This document shows positions 35,841 to 45,216 of a stretch of DNA of 64,000 nt, in pieces. The DNA comes from Schaalia georgiae DSM 6843. Lineage in GTDB: Bacteria > Actinomycetota > Actinomycetes > Actinomycetales > Actinomycetaceae. Below the pieces are notes generated by a model. It did not search any database. It saw only the letters and a program-made list of their open reading frames with translations, and was not told the origin of the DNA. The stretch is taken from positions 275,082 to 339,081 of the forward strand of contig NZ_AUBM01000007.1 of assembly GCF_000429245.1 (NCBI RefSeq), read 5' to 3'. The position numbers were made by a program, and so were the translations under genes. How positions within the stretch are numbered: position 1 is the stretch's first letter; each line of letters begins with the position of its first letter.

Positions 35841-38800
35841 TCACCTCTCCAAAGTGACGTACATGTCGAATGTCAGGGACGGGTCCGAGTCCCCCGCCGA
35901 GTGCTCCTCCACGCCGATCCGCGTGATCTCCGAGGTGAGCAGGTTGCCCGGCACCACGACCGCGACCATGCCGTCCGCTGCCTCCGCCACGGTCACCCCG
36001 CTGGACGCCTTGGTCTGCGGCGTCACCGCGCCCGAGGGCATCCGGACCCGGGCGACCTCGGTGCCGTTGACGTAGACGACGGCACCGTCGTCGGCTCGCA
36101 CGTGGAGGGTGAGCGTGCCGTTCTCCGGCATGGGGCCGAACTTCACATCGCGGGCGAAGTAGGCGGTCGTGGGCCGTTTGGCCGCGCCGAAGTCGGTGCC
36201 GGCCCCGGCGTCGCCCCACCCCAGGGGGGAGGCCCCGTGCCGCCACTTCGACAGGTCGGCCGCCGAGGCCCACGCGGCGTCGGGGGCCTTCGAATCCGTC
36301 CAGTAGGACCACTGCTCGCCTGAGAAGAGCGCCTTGCCGAAATTCACATGCGAGGCGTCCAACGGCTTGAGGGGACCGTCAGCCGGGGGGTCCTGGGGCT
36401 CGCCGGACTGGGCGGGCGGCGCGCTGCGCCTCGGGGGCGAGGGGATCGGAGGCACGTAGGCACCAGCGGGAATGGCGGTGACCGTGGCCGACATGGTCAG
36501 CGACGGGGCGCTCCTGTAGTTGACGTGCTCCTCGACGGCGAGGACGTTCGCCCCCTCGACCAGGGCCGAGGCGGGCACGTGCACGGTCTGGCGGTCCCCC
36601 CGCGCCGCGTCAGTGGACAGCGCGGAGGAGGCGCGGGTCCCGTAGGACACGTCGCCGTCGTCGAGGCGCTGGCGCCCGATCTCCACCCCGTTAATGTACG
36701 CGACTGCGCCGTCATCGGCCACGAAGGACACGTCGACTCCGCCGACCTTGGACAGATCCTTGATCGTGAAGGCCGTGCGCCCGTAGAGGGTGATCGGGCG
36801 CGTGGCGGGGGCGCCCGGCTTGAGGACCGTGTTCAGGCCCTTCCCGCCGTAGCCGATGGGCGCGGTGCCAGTCGTCCAGGCGGAGTCGTCGTAGGAGGCG
36901 GAGGCCCACGCCTGGTCGGGCGCGGAGTCCTTCCACAGGTAGCGCCACTGCGCGGCATCCCCCACCAGGGAGCTGCCGGGGTCGGCGGGGGCCTGGGCGC
37001 CATCGGAGGCGACCCGGAGCACGGGGGTGGAGGCGCCGCGGGAGCCGGAAGCGCCCACCGCCCTCACGAAGAAACGGTTCTCCCCGCCCATGGGGACGCT
37101 GGCCGAAGTCCCCCGCACGGCTGCCACCGTGCGGTCGTCACGCAAGACCTCGTAGGAGGCCGCTCCGGCCACAGCGTCCCATGTGAGCGCCACCTTGCCG
37201 TCGCCCGCGTCCGAGGACGCCAGGTTCGCGGGTGCGGCGGGCGGGGCCTGCCGCGGCGCGAAGCGCGCGAAGCCGCCGGCCCACTGATTGGCGGACGTGG
37301 AGGTGAAGGAACGGGTGAAGTCGCCCCCCACCCACAAGGTTCCGGAGTCGTCGACTTCCAACGCCCACGCACCGGTCGAGCGGGCAGACGCGAGGCGGTA
37401 GGGGGTCCACCCGAGCTGGCGGCCCGTCGCGCCGTCCCACGCCCCCGCCCAGCGGATCTCGTCCGCGCGGGTCCAGCCGGTGCCCAACTCGTAGTAGCGG
37501 TACGCGTCCTGGAACACGAAGTCCGAGCAGTGGCACGAGGCGTAGACCACGCCGTTCCCCGCGCTGGTCACCGCCTGCATGTCGCCGCCGTTCTGCATGG
37601 CGATCGAACCGGAGGTCCGCGTCATGGTGGCCGTGTCATAGCCGAAGAGCGAGTGCTGGGAGCCCCCGAAGTACACGCGCCCGCCCGTCAGCGCCACCCC
37701 CTGTTGGTACTTCCCTTCGAAGTACGAGGGCTCGAAGATCCACGAGGAATCCAGCGCGGCGCCCGCCGCAGTCGACACCCGCGCGGCATAGGGGGCCGCG
37801 CCGCGCTGCGCGCGGGTGAAGTGGCCTCCCGCGTAGAAGTAGCCGCCCGCCTCATCGACGTCGAAAGCGACGACCGAGCCGTTGAACTCGGGGTTCCACG
37901 AGCGGTCGGGCTCCCCGGAAAGGGACAGGCGCACCGCCCCGCGAGCGTATGCGCTGCGGCCCCCGTTGCCCGACGCGTGGGTGAACAGGCCGGCCAGGTA
38001 GATGTGCTGGCCGGTGACCCGGGCCGCCTTGACGGACACTGTGCCCGAGCGCAGCGCGTTGCGCAGCTTCAGCGTCCACGAGGAGTCGATGGCGCCCGTG
38101 GCCGTGTCGATGACGACTGTGCCCACGTGCTCCTCGCCGTTGACCCGCGTGAAGTCGCCGACCGCCAGCAGGCGCGCGCCCGGCAGCTCCACGAGGTCCT
38201 TGACCTGGTTGTTGAAGGCGAAGGACTGCCCGTTCCACTCCCCCGACGCCGCGTCGAAGCCCGCCAGGCCGGAGGTCTGCGCCTTCGTCGAGCCCACGTG
38301 GGCCACGCCCGTGAAGTTGCCGCCCACGTACATCGTTGAGCCGACCTGCTCGAAGGCCTGGACCTGGGCGTTGCCCTCCGCGTTCGAGCCGTTGAGGTTG
38401 CCCGCCACGCCCCACTTCATCGGCGCCGCGTACTCGGAGACCGTCGGTGCGACGGCCTGCGCCGGGGTTCCGGAGTCGGCGATCCTGGCGTAGGCGTCGT
38501 CCGAGCGCAGCTGCGGGCGCAGGTAGACCTCGGCGTAGGGCTCGACGGTGAACCCCGCTTTGCGGAAGAAACTGGTGTCGGAGGTGTCCGCGTAGGGCAG
38601 CGCGCCGGGGCCGTAGCCGAACCCCACCCGGTACTTCGACGTGGCGGTCGCGGTCATGTTGACCATGCCCCACGCCTCGTCGTCGCCGAACTTGGACCAG
38701 ATCGGTTTCCCGGTCGTCCACTCGCCGCCGTTGATGGAGTAGACGACCGGGTGCGCGGACTTGAAGGGCCACACGAAGTCCGCCATCTTCGGCAGGCGCA

Positions 38801-39287
38801 TCTTGATGGTCTGCCAGGACGTCCCGCGCCCGTTGTAGGCGCGCACGACCCGCATGCCGTCGGGCAGTTCGGAGACGGGGGTGGAGCCGAGGAGGCCGTT
38901 GACGGCCTCGTTGGACAGCTGCGCGGTCCCGTCCGCGGGCCTGCGCTCGCGTTTGGCCAGCGAGGAGGCCGCGCCCTTCCCCTGGCTCCAGGTCTCCCAC
39001 CCGTCGGTGCCGCTCCCGATGAGGACCCACCCGCCCCCATCGCTCGTCTGGTCGCAGAAGAACCGCCCGGGCGCGTTCATGGTGGGGGTCTGGAGCCAGT
39101 AGGTGCCGTCCGGCGCGTTGGGGTCGTTCTGCTTGATCTCCCAGCACGAGGCCGCCGCGCCCGCCTCGGACAGCCCGTCGCGGACGGGCGCGGGGGGCGC
39201 GGACTGGGAGGGCACGTGCCCCAGTCCGTTGAGGACGACAGTCGCCGCGGCGATCATGACGAGGGGGATGCGGTGGGTGTTTCTCAT
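35841..39287 (-). CDS. Large secreted protein with fibrinogen-like YCDxxxxGGGW domain, paralogue 1
   Basis: A 1148-residue secreted protein. A signal peptide (RIPLVMIAAATVVLNGLG) is followed by a fibrinogen-C-like domain at residues ~45-260 with SCWEIK, and FFCDQTSDGGGW (C48/C78). Then come propeller-like segments (YVGGNFTGV, AVGDFTRV, YAGGHFTRA, WVGGDFTRS), a CHCSD motif, an FN3 domain (LTWDAVAGAASYEVLRDD), and two galactose-binding-like modules, each with WRYLWKD/WSYWTDS, FVADDGAVAYINGVE-type motifs and an EEHVNYRS/GVEEHSAG ending. There is no LPxTG. Likely surface or polymer-associated adhesin. The start ATG 39287 is chosen by the signal peptide. Confidence 0.85.
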   Translation of the reverse strand: MRNTHRIPLVMIAAATVVLNGLGHVPSQSAPPAPVRDGLSEAGAAASCWEIKQNDPNAPDGTYWLQTPTMNAPGRFFCDQTSDGGGWVLIGSGTDGWETWSQGKGAASSLAKRERRPADGTAQLSNEAVNGLLGSTPVSELPDGMRVVRAYNGRGTSWQTIKMRLPKMADFVWPFKSAHPVVYSINGGEWTTGKPIWSKFGDDEAWGMVNMTATATSKYRVGFGYGPGALPYADTSDTSFFRKAGFTVEPYAEVYLRPQLRSDDAYARIADSGTPAQAVAPTVSEYAAPMKWGVAGNLNGSNAEGNAQVQAFEQVGSTMYVGGNFTGVAHVGSTKAQTSGLAGFDAASGEWNGQSFAFNNQVKDLVELPGARLLAVGDFTRVNGEEHVGTVVIDTATGAIDSSWTLKLRNALRSGTVSVKAARVTGQHIYLAGLFTHASGNGGRSAYARGAVRLSLSGEPDRSWNPEFNGSVVAFDVDEAGGYFYAGGHFTRAQRGAAPYAARVSTAAGAALDSSWIFEPSYFEGKYQQGVALTGGRVYFGGSQHSLFGYDTATMTRTSGSIAMQNGGDMQAVTSAGNGVVYASCHCSDFVFQDAYRYYELGTGWTRADEIRWAGAWDGATGRQLGWTPYRLASARSTGAWALEVDDSGTLWVGGDFTRSFTSTSANQWAGGFARFAPRQAPPAAPANLASSDAGDGKVALTWDAVAGAASYEVLRDDRTVAAVRGTSASVPMGGENRFFVRAVGASGSRGASTPVLRVASDGAQAPADPGSSLVGDAAQWRYLWKDSAPDQAWASASYDDSAWTTGTAPIGYGGKGLNTVLKPGAPATRPITLYGRTAFTIKDLSKVGGVDVSFVADDGAVAYINGVEIGRQRLDDGDVSYGTRASSALSTDAARGDRQTVHVPASALVEGANVLAVEEHVNYRSAPSLTMSATVTAIPAGAYVPPIPSPPRRSAPPAQSGEPQDPPADGPLKPLDASHVNFGKALFSGEQWSYWTDSKAPDAAWASAADLSKWRHGASPLGWGDAGAGTDFGAAKRPTTAYFARDVKFGPMPENGTLTLHVRADDGAVVYVNGTEVARVRMPSGAVTPQTKASSGVTVAEAADGMVAVVVPGNLLTSEITRIGVEEHSAGDSDPSLTFDMYVTLER

Positions 39288-39340
39288 GGGACCTGCGGGA
39301 AGGTTGAGTCGGATACCCGCTATTTTCCCATGCGCAAGAG

Positions 39341-39379
39341 AAGCGCTCAACCGAGTTCTTACCACTCGGTTGAGCGCTT
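39341..39379. terminator. Terminator between the two large paralogues
   Basis: AAGCGCTCAACCGAG (39341-39355) pairs exactly with 39365-39379, a 15-bp arm with a nine-base loop, 28 bp past the stop of paralogue 2. The arms start with AA/TT. It separates paralogue 2 from paralogue 1, so each has its own promoter. Confidence 0.8.
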
Positions 39380-39406
39380 ACTCACTGTGACCTGCGCTGA
39401 AGCGCG

Positions 39407-42400
39407 TCACCACCGCTTGAGAGAAGCCGTCAAGTCGAAGGACATCGACGGCGTCCCACGGTAGTTGATGTGCTCCTCGACGCCGATGCGGTTGATGCCG
39501 TTAACCAGTCGCGACGCGGGCACCTCAACGGTCACCATGTTGGATGCGGCGCGCTTGGCGCTGACTGCCTGGTTCGCGTAGGTCGAATGCGTGATCGTGC
39601 CCTCGCTCATGCGGACGGTCGTCAGCTGGAAGCCGTTGACGTAGACCACGGCGCCGTCGTCGGCCCGCACGTTGAGCGTGATCTTCGCGTCGCCCGTGAT
39701 GGGCCCGAGGTCCACGTCGGCGGCGAAGTAGTTGGTGATCGCGCGATCGCTCTTCTCGATCGACAGGGGGGTCCCCGCGCCGGGGTCGCCCCAGCCGATC
39801 GGGCTGGCGCCCGAGGACCAGTCCGTGATGTCGCCGGACGGCGAGGCCCAGTACGGCGTGGGCTCGGACTGCGAGGTCCAGTAGCTCCACTGCGTGCCCG
39901 AGGAGATGATCTCACCGTCGGTCACCCCGGTGGCGTCCACCACCGGCGAGCTCGTGCCGCCGGGCGACGGCGACGGGGGCGGGGTGGTGCTCCCGTTGTC
40001 GCCGGGCTTGCGCTCGACGCGCTCGACCCGGGCCTGCATCGACACGGACTTCGCCTTGCGGTAGTTCACGTGGGTCTCCACGGCCAGGACGTTATCCCCA
40101 GCGACGAGGCGAGCGGCGGGCACGAACACCGTGGTCCGGTCGGCCTGCGCCGCGTCGTAATTGGGGGCGGAGTCCGCGCGGGTCTCGTAGGAGACCTCTC
40201 CGGTCCCCAGGCGCTGGCGGCCCACCTCGGCGCCGTTCACGTAGGCGACAGCGCCGTCGTCCGCGACGAAGTCGACGTTCACCCCCGAGATGGCCGAGGG
40301 GTCGGCCACGGTGAAGTGCGTGCGGAAGTAGCTGGTGATGGGCCACGTCTTGCGCGGCGAGGTCTGGATGTTCGTGGCAATGCGGTCATCGCCCCTGCCC
40401 AGCGGCGCGGCGCCGCGCGGCCACGCGGAGTCGTCGTAGTCGGGCGAGGCCCACGCCTCGTCGGCGGCGGACTCCTCGTAGCGGTAGGACCAGGTGGCGC
40501 CGTTATCGACCAGGACGGGGTTGGACGGGTCGTGCTCGCCGGCGGCCGGCGGGACGTAGACGGGGCTGGTTGCGGAGCGGTTGCCCTCGGCGTCCACGGC
40601 GCGCACGAAGAAACGGTTCTCACCAGCGCGGGCGAGTTCGACGGTCGGCTCCTTGACCTGGGCGACCGTGCGGTCGTCGCGCAGGATCTCGTAGGCGTCG
40701 GCGTCGGCCACCGGGGTCCACGACAGCGTCACATTCGCCTCAGTGGAGGCCGTGGCGCGCACCTGGGTGGGCGCCTGGGGCGGGGTCGTGTCGCGGGCGT
40801 CGAAGCGGGCGAAGCCGCCGTTCCACTGGGTGCGCGTCATGGAGGTGTGTGTGCGGGTGAAGTCACCGCCCGCCCACAGGTTGCCGTTGGAGTCGACGGT
40901 GAGCGCCCACGCGCCGGTCTTGCGCTGAGAGGACATCTCGAAGGGGGTCCAGTGCATGTGCTTGCCGGTGGCGGTGTCCCACGCGCCCACCCACTTGATG
41001 TCGTCGGCCCGGGTCCAACCCGATTCGATGGTCCACATGTCGGCGTCCTGGTAGGAGGCGTCGGAGCAGTGGCACGAGGCGTAGACGACGCCGTTGGGGG
41101 AGGCCGCACTGGCCTGCAGGTCGCCGCCGTTGCTCATGGTGATCGAGGCGGAGGTCCGCTGGTTCGTGGCCGCGTCGTAGCCGAACAGCGAGTGCTCGGA
41201 GCCGCCGATGTACACGCGGTCGCCCACCGAGGTGATGGTCTGCTGGTACTTGCCCGCGCTCACCGTGCTCGGCCGGAAGTCGAAGGAGGAGTCGACTGCT
41301 GCCCCCGCGTCGGTGGACAGGCGGGCCGCGTACCAGGCGCGGTCGCCGTGGGCGCGGGTGAAGTGCCCGCCGGCGTAGTACGCGCCGTTCTGCTCATTGA
41401 TGTCGGAGGCCATCACCGAGGCGTTGAACTCCGGGTTCCAGGAGCGGTCGGGGCGCCCGTCGAGGCCGACCCGGCCCGCGTTGCGCGCGTAGACCTTCGC
41501 CATGTCGCCCAGGCGCAGGTGGGTGAAGGTGCCCCCCAGGTACACCTGGCCGTTGTAGAAGCGCGCGGTGCGCACCGAGACGCGGTGCGAGCCGATCGCG
41601 TTCATGATGGTGAGGTTCCAGTCCGGGTCGATCTGGCCGGTTGCGGGGTCCAGCACGACGGTGCCCACGTGCTCCTCGCCGTTGACCCGCGTGAAGTCGC
41701 CGACTGCGAGCAGTTTGCCCGAGGGGAGCGTGAGCAGGTCCTTCACCTGGTTGTTGAAGTTGAAAGTCATGCCCGTGAAGGCGCCCGTGTTCACGTCGAA
41801 CGCGGCCAGGCCCCGCGACTCGGTGACCGCCCCGTCAGCGCCGGAGCGCACGCCCGTGAAGTTGCCCCCCACGAACATGGTGGAGCCGACCTGCTCGAAG
41901 GTCTGGACCTGGATATTGCCCTCGGCGTTGGAGCCGTTGAGGTTGCCCGTCACGCCCCACTGGGTGGGCGCCGCGAACTCCGAGACGGCGCGCGTCACTG
42001 TGGAAGCGGCCGCGCCCTCGTCGGGGATGCGGGTGAAGTCGGAGGAGTCGGAGGCGATCCGGGGACGGAGGTAGACCTCGGAGTAGGGGAAGACGGTCTG
42101 ACGGATCTTGTGGAAGAAGGATCCCGCCGAATCCGTGTCACCGGAGTACTTCTGCGCCCCCGGGCCGAAGCCGAACCCGATTGTGAAGCCGTTCGCCCAC
42201 GACGGGTAGGTGTTGTTGGCGTTCCACGCGTCGTCGTAACCGAAGCGCGAGTAGGCCCTCGACGAGATGACGGAACCGTGGTTGAAGGTCGCGTTGACGG
42301 GGTGGCCCATCTTGAAGAACCACACGAAGTCCGACATCTGGGGGAAGCTGAGATCCATGGTCTGGAAGGACGAGCCCTGGGGGTCCATGGAGCGCAGGAC

Positions 42401-42862
42401 GCGCACGCCGTCCTCCAGGCCGGACACCGACCCGTTCCCAATGAGCTGGTTGACCTCCTTGGTGGACAGCTGCGCGACGGACATGTCCGCCGCCGTGCGC
42501 CCGCGCGCCGTCAGGGAGTTGCGGTCGCCCTTCCCCTGCGTCCACGGCTCCCAGCCCTCGCGCCCGCGGCCGATCATCACCCATCCGCCGCCGTCGGTGG
42601 TCTGGTCGCAGTAATACTGACCGGGCGCGTCCATCGTGGGGGTCTGCAGCCAGTAGGTGCCGTCGGCCGCCGAGGGGTTCTTCGTCTTGATGTCCCAGCA
42701 CGAGGCCGCGGCCGTCTGGGCGCTGAGGCCGTCGTGGACGGCTGGCGCCCCGGCCCCCCCGGTACTGCCGCCGCCTGGGTCGGCCACGGCCATGGGTGCG
42801 AGTGCGAATGATGTGAGCAGGGCGGCGGGGGCGAGCAGGGCTCCCAGTAGACGGCGCGACAT
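39407..42862 (-). CDS. Large secreted protein with fibrinogen-like YCDxxxxGGGW domain, paralogue 2
   Basis: A 1151-residue paralogue of the preceding gene with the same order of domains: signal peptide (residues 1-27), fibrinogen-like domain (C55 in SCWDIK; YYCDQTTDGGGW, C85), propeller-like repeats with FVGGNFTGV, VGDFTRVNGEEHVGTVV and YAGGHFTRAHG, CHCSD motif, FN3 (LSWTPVADADAYEILRDDRT) and two galactose-binding-like modules joined by a Pro/Ser linker (STTPPPSPSPGGTSSP). It ends without a wall-sorting signal or membrane helix. Retention on the cell may depend on binding the locus polysaccharide; that is inference. Confidence 0.87.
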   Translation of the reverse strand: MSRRLLGALLAPAALLTSFALAPMAVADPGGGSTGGAGAPAVHDGLSAQTAAASCWDIKTKNPSAADGTYWLQTPTMDAPGQYYCDQTTDGGGWVMIGRGREGWEPWTQGKGDRNSLTARGRTAADMSVAQLSTKEVNQLIGNGSVSGLEDGVRVLRSMDPQGSSFQTMDLSFPQMSDFVWFFKMGHPVNATFNHGSVISSRAYSRFGYDDAWNANNTYPSWANGFTIGFGFGPGAQKYSGDTDSAGSFFHKIRQTVFPYSEVYLRPRIASDSSDFTRIPDEGAAASTVTRAVSEFAAPTQWGVTGNLNGSNAEGNIQVQTFEQVGSTMFVGGNFTGVRSGADGAVTESRGLAAFDVNTGAFTGMTFNFNNQVKDLLTLPSGKLLAVGDFTRVNGEEHVGTVVLDPATGQIDPDWNLTIMNAIGSHRVSVRTARFYNGQVYLGGTFTHLRLGDMAKVYARNAGRVGLDGRPDRSWNPEFNASVMASDINEQNGAYYAGGHFTRAHGDRAWYAARLSTDAGAAVDSSFDFRPSTVSAGKYQQTITSVGDRVYIGGSEHSLFGYDAATNQRTSASITMSNGGDLQASAASPNGVVYASCHCSDASYQDADMWTIESGWTRADDIKWVGAWDTATGKHMHWTPFEMSSQRKTGAWALTVDSNGNLWAGGDFTRTHTSMTRTQWNGGFARFDARDTTPPQAPTQVRATASTEANVTLSWTPVADADAYEILRDDRTVAQVKEPTVELARAGENRFFVRAVDAEGNRSATSPVYVPPAAGEHDPSNPVLVDNGATWSYRYEESAADEAWASPDYDDSAWPRGAAPLGRGDDRIATNIQTSPRKTWPITSYFRTHFTVADPSAISGVNVDFVADDGAVAYVNGAEVGRQRLGTGEVSYETRADSAPNYDAAQADRTTVFVPAARLVAGDNVLAVETHVNYRKAKSVSMQARVERVERKPGDNGSTTPPPSPSPGGTSSPVVDATGVTDGEIISSGTQWSYWTSQSEPTPYWASPSGDITDWSSGASPIGWGDPGAGTPLSIEKSDRAITNYFAADVDLGPITGDAKITLNVRADDGAVVYVNGFQLTTVRMSEGTITHSTYANQAVSAKRAASNMVTVEVPASRLVNGINRIGVEEHINYRGTPSMSFDLTASLKRW

Positions 42863-42993
42863 TCCGGCTGTTCCTTAGCATTCAAGAGTGAACGAGGCGT
42901 GTTAACGGGAATATATTTACACGCAAATCACTTCGCGATCAACCGGTTGGTCAGCTCTTGGACGCCGAAATATGTTGCAACTTGGTAAAGACC

Positions 42994-44481
42994 CTATTCG
43001 CCGCCCCTCCTCGCGCGGGCGAAGGCCCCCAGTCCCACCAGCCGCAACGGCGAGCGCCCCGCCCAGCACAGCACGAGGAAGCCCAGCGCCCCGGCCGCGC
43101 ACCCGGCCGCGAGGCCCACCAGGCTGGCGCGCCCCGCCACGAGCGCCACCGCGCCCGCGGGCGCTCCCACGCACACGAGCACACCCGCCACCGGCAGGGC
43201 GACCTCCCCCAAGTCGGGCCGCACTCCGATGAACCGAGCCACCTGCACGGACGCCATCGCCGCGTCGACCACCATGCACACCGCCCACACGACGGCCGCC
43301 GCCAGCATCCCGAAACGCGGGATGAACAGCACATTGCCGACGACGTTGAGGCCGAGCACCACGACCTTGTTGACCGCGGCCCACCCGCTGCGCCCGCTCA
43401 TGATCAGCAGCGAATGGACGTTCCCCGCCATGAAGGTCACCACCGAGCCCGCGCACAGGGCCACCAGGACCCCGGCGCCCGCCTCGAAGCCCTCGCCCAG
43501 GACCCGCATGAGCGCCGGGGAGAAGACCGCCATGAGGACGTAGACGGGGGTGGCGAAGAGCACAAGCCACACCGACGCGGTCGAGTACAGGGACACCAGC
43601 TCCTCCATCTTGCGCTGGTGGAGCAGCTTGGAGAACTGGGGGGACACGACGACGCGCAGGGCAGTATCGACGACGAGCCCGGCCTGGATGAAGCGGATGG
43701 CTCCCCCGTAGATGCCGGAGGCGGCATTGCCCGCCAGCATCCCCACCAGCAGGACGTCCAGCCATTGGAGGGCCTGCTCCAGACCGGCTGTGAGGGTGCG
43801 GGGCAGGGCGAAGGACACGATGCGGCGACGGCGCTGGCGCGCGGGCCAGCGGCTGCCCCCCGCCTCGGGCATGTGCCGGGCCAGGAGCGCCCACGCGCAC
43901 ACCAGGACGAAGACGAAGGGGAGCGCCCAGGCGGCGGAGACCACCGCGTAGGAGCCGCCGACGGCCGCCGCCCCCGCCACCAGCAGGGGCCGCAGCCCGG
44001 GCAGCAGCAGGTTCTGGACCAGGACGTACTCGCGCATGTTGCCCAGCGCCCGCAGCGCCGCCGAGGCGACCAGGGAGAGGGCGCCGATGGGCACGAACCA
44101 CGCGGCCGCCCGCACTGCCCCCGCCACTTCCCCGCTCCAGATCATGGGGGCCACCGCCTCCAGGACGAGGACCGCCGACAGGGACACCCCGACCGCCACC
44201 GACGCCATGTAGTTCAACGAGGCGCGGATCTCCTCGGGCGAATCAACCGACAGCCGCGGCATGAGGTAGATGGCCGTCGAGTCCAGGCCGACCTTCGCCA
44301 GGGCCATGACGATGGCGAACACACCCGTGGCCTGGGTGACGACGCCGGCGCCCGTGGTCCCCAGGGCGCGCGAGAGCACGATCGTGAAGGCGAAACCGAG
44401 CACCGCGGACGCGGCCGCGCCGGCGAATCCGACAATGCCGCCCCTGGCGAGGTTCCTCCGGGATTGATGCGCATCACTCAT
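42994..44481 (-). CDS. Polysaccharide flippase (Wzx-like, MVF/MATE superfamily)
   Basis: A 495-residue membrane protein with about 14 predicted helices. It would flip lipid-linked repeat units across the membrane. Family features: GGIVGFAGAAASAVLGFAFTIVLSRALG split by motif R-A-L-G, then SRLLH-type amphipathic region FSKLLHQRKMEELVSLY and late helices GNVLFIPRFGMLAAAVVWAV. I start at ATG 44481 with GGGAGAACAA upstream. It has its own promoter region, divergent from the small anchored protein at 44578. Confidence 0.88.
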   Translation of the reverse strand: MSDAHQSRRNLARGGIVGFAGAAASAVLGFAFTIVLSRALGTTGAGVVTQATGVFAIVMALAKVGLDSTAIYLMPRLSVDSPEEIRASLNYMASVAVGVSLSAVLVLEAVAPMIWSGEVAGAVRAAAWFVPIGALSLVASAALRALGNMREYVLVQNLLLPGLRPLLVAGAAAVGGSYAVVSAAWALPFVFVLVCAWALLARHMPEAGGSRWPARQRRRRIVSFALPRTLTAGLEQALQWLDVLLVGMLAGNAASGIYGGAIRFIQAGLVVDTALRVVVSPQFSKLLHQRKMEELVSLYSTASVWLVLFATPVYVLMAVFSPALMRVLGEGFEAGAGVLVALCAGSVVTFMAGNVHSLLIMSGRSGWAAVNKVVVLGLNVVGNVLFIPRFGMLAAAVVWAVCMVVDAAMASVQVARFIGVRPDLGEVALPVAGVLVCVGAPAGAVALVAGRASLVGLAAGCAAGALGFLVLCWAGRSPLRLVGLGAFARARRGGE

Positions 44482-44577
44482 TTGTTCTCCCTCTCGCTTC
44501 GTAATCACCGAGGTTGTGGGACTATCTTTACTAACTGGTAGGACTTACCGAGAATCCTCGATGGAAGAAGGGCACCC

Positions 44578-45216
44578 ATGTCTGTTAAGAAACTCACCGG
44601 GAAATGGCTGGTCACGGCCTGGGTCGGCCTCGCCGTCATCCTGGTCGCCGCCGTGTGCGTGGTCTTCGCGCTGGTCGGCAGATCCGTGACCACCGCGCAG
44701 TCCACCCCCGGCGACTCCGGGGCCGAATCCGATCCCACTGCGGTGCCGCAGTCGGTGCCCAAGACCATCCAACCGCAGTCGGCGGGCCCGGCCAACACCG
44801 CGGGAGCGGGCATGGGGGGCGACGACGAGGCTTCCCAGCAGGTGGACTTCGTCCTGGCCTCCATGTGGCAGGCGTACTCCGACCCCTCCACCGCGATCGC
44901 CACCGACCTGTCCTCGATCCTCACCGAGTCCGCGCTGGAGGAGTTCGACGCGCAGGCCCAGGAGTGGAACGCGGACGGCACGCGCGTGTCGGGGACCCCC
45001 CGGATTGAGAACGCGCACGTCACCGCGTCCGACGGGACGACCGCCACGGTGCGCGCCTGCGTCGACTCGAGCGGGGTCGCGGTCACGAACGAGGCCGGGT
45101 CGTCCCTGACGGACGACACCTCGCTGACGCGGGCCCTCACTGATTTCTCGTTCGTCAACGACGGCGGTTCCTGGAAACTATCCGGGGTCTCCTTCCCCGA
45201 CGATCCGACGTGCTGA
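44578..45216 (+). CDS. Membrane-anchored extracytoplasmic protein of unknown function
   Basis: A 212-residue protein on the opposite strand inside the polysaccharide locus. One N-terminal helix (residues about 10-35, VTAWVGLAVILVAAVCVVFALV) is followed by a disordered Pro/Gln/Ser linker and a folded domain (about 80-212) with VDFVLASMWQAYSDP and ATVRACVDSSGV, like the NTF2/SnoaL-type domains in actinobacterial secreted proteins. Its 3' end overlaps the convergent polymerase gene by 62 bp. Function unknown; location suggests a role in polymer export or assembly. Confidence 0.8.
   Translation: MSVKKLTGKWLVTAWVGLAVILVAAVCVVFALVGRSVTTAQSTPGDSGAESDPTAVPQSVPKTIQPQSAGPANTAGAGMGGDDEASQQVDFVLASMWQAYSDPSTAIATDLSSILTESALEEFDAQAQEWNADGTRVSGTPRIENAHVTASDGTTATVRACVDSSGVAVTNEAGSSLTDDTSLTRALTDFSFVNDGGSWKLSGVSFPDDPTC

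Noticed and set aside
39470..42811. 1113-codon open frame on the plus strand
   Set aside because: It is fully antisense to fibrinogen-like paralogue 2, whose signal peptide and domains are clear; long antisense frames are expected at this GC content.
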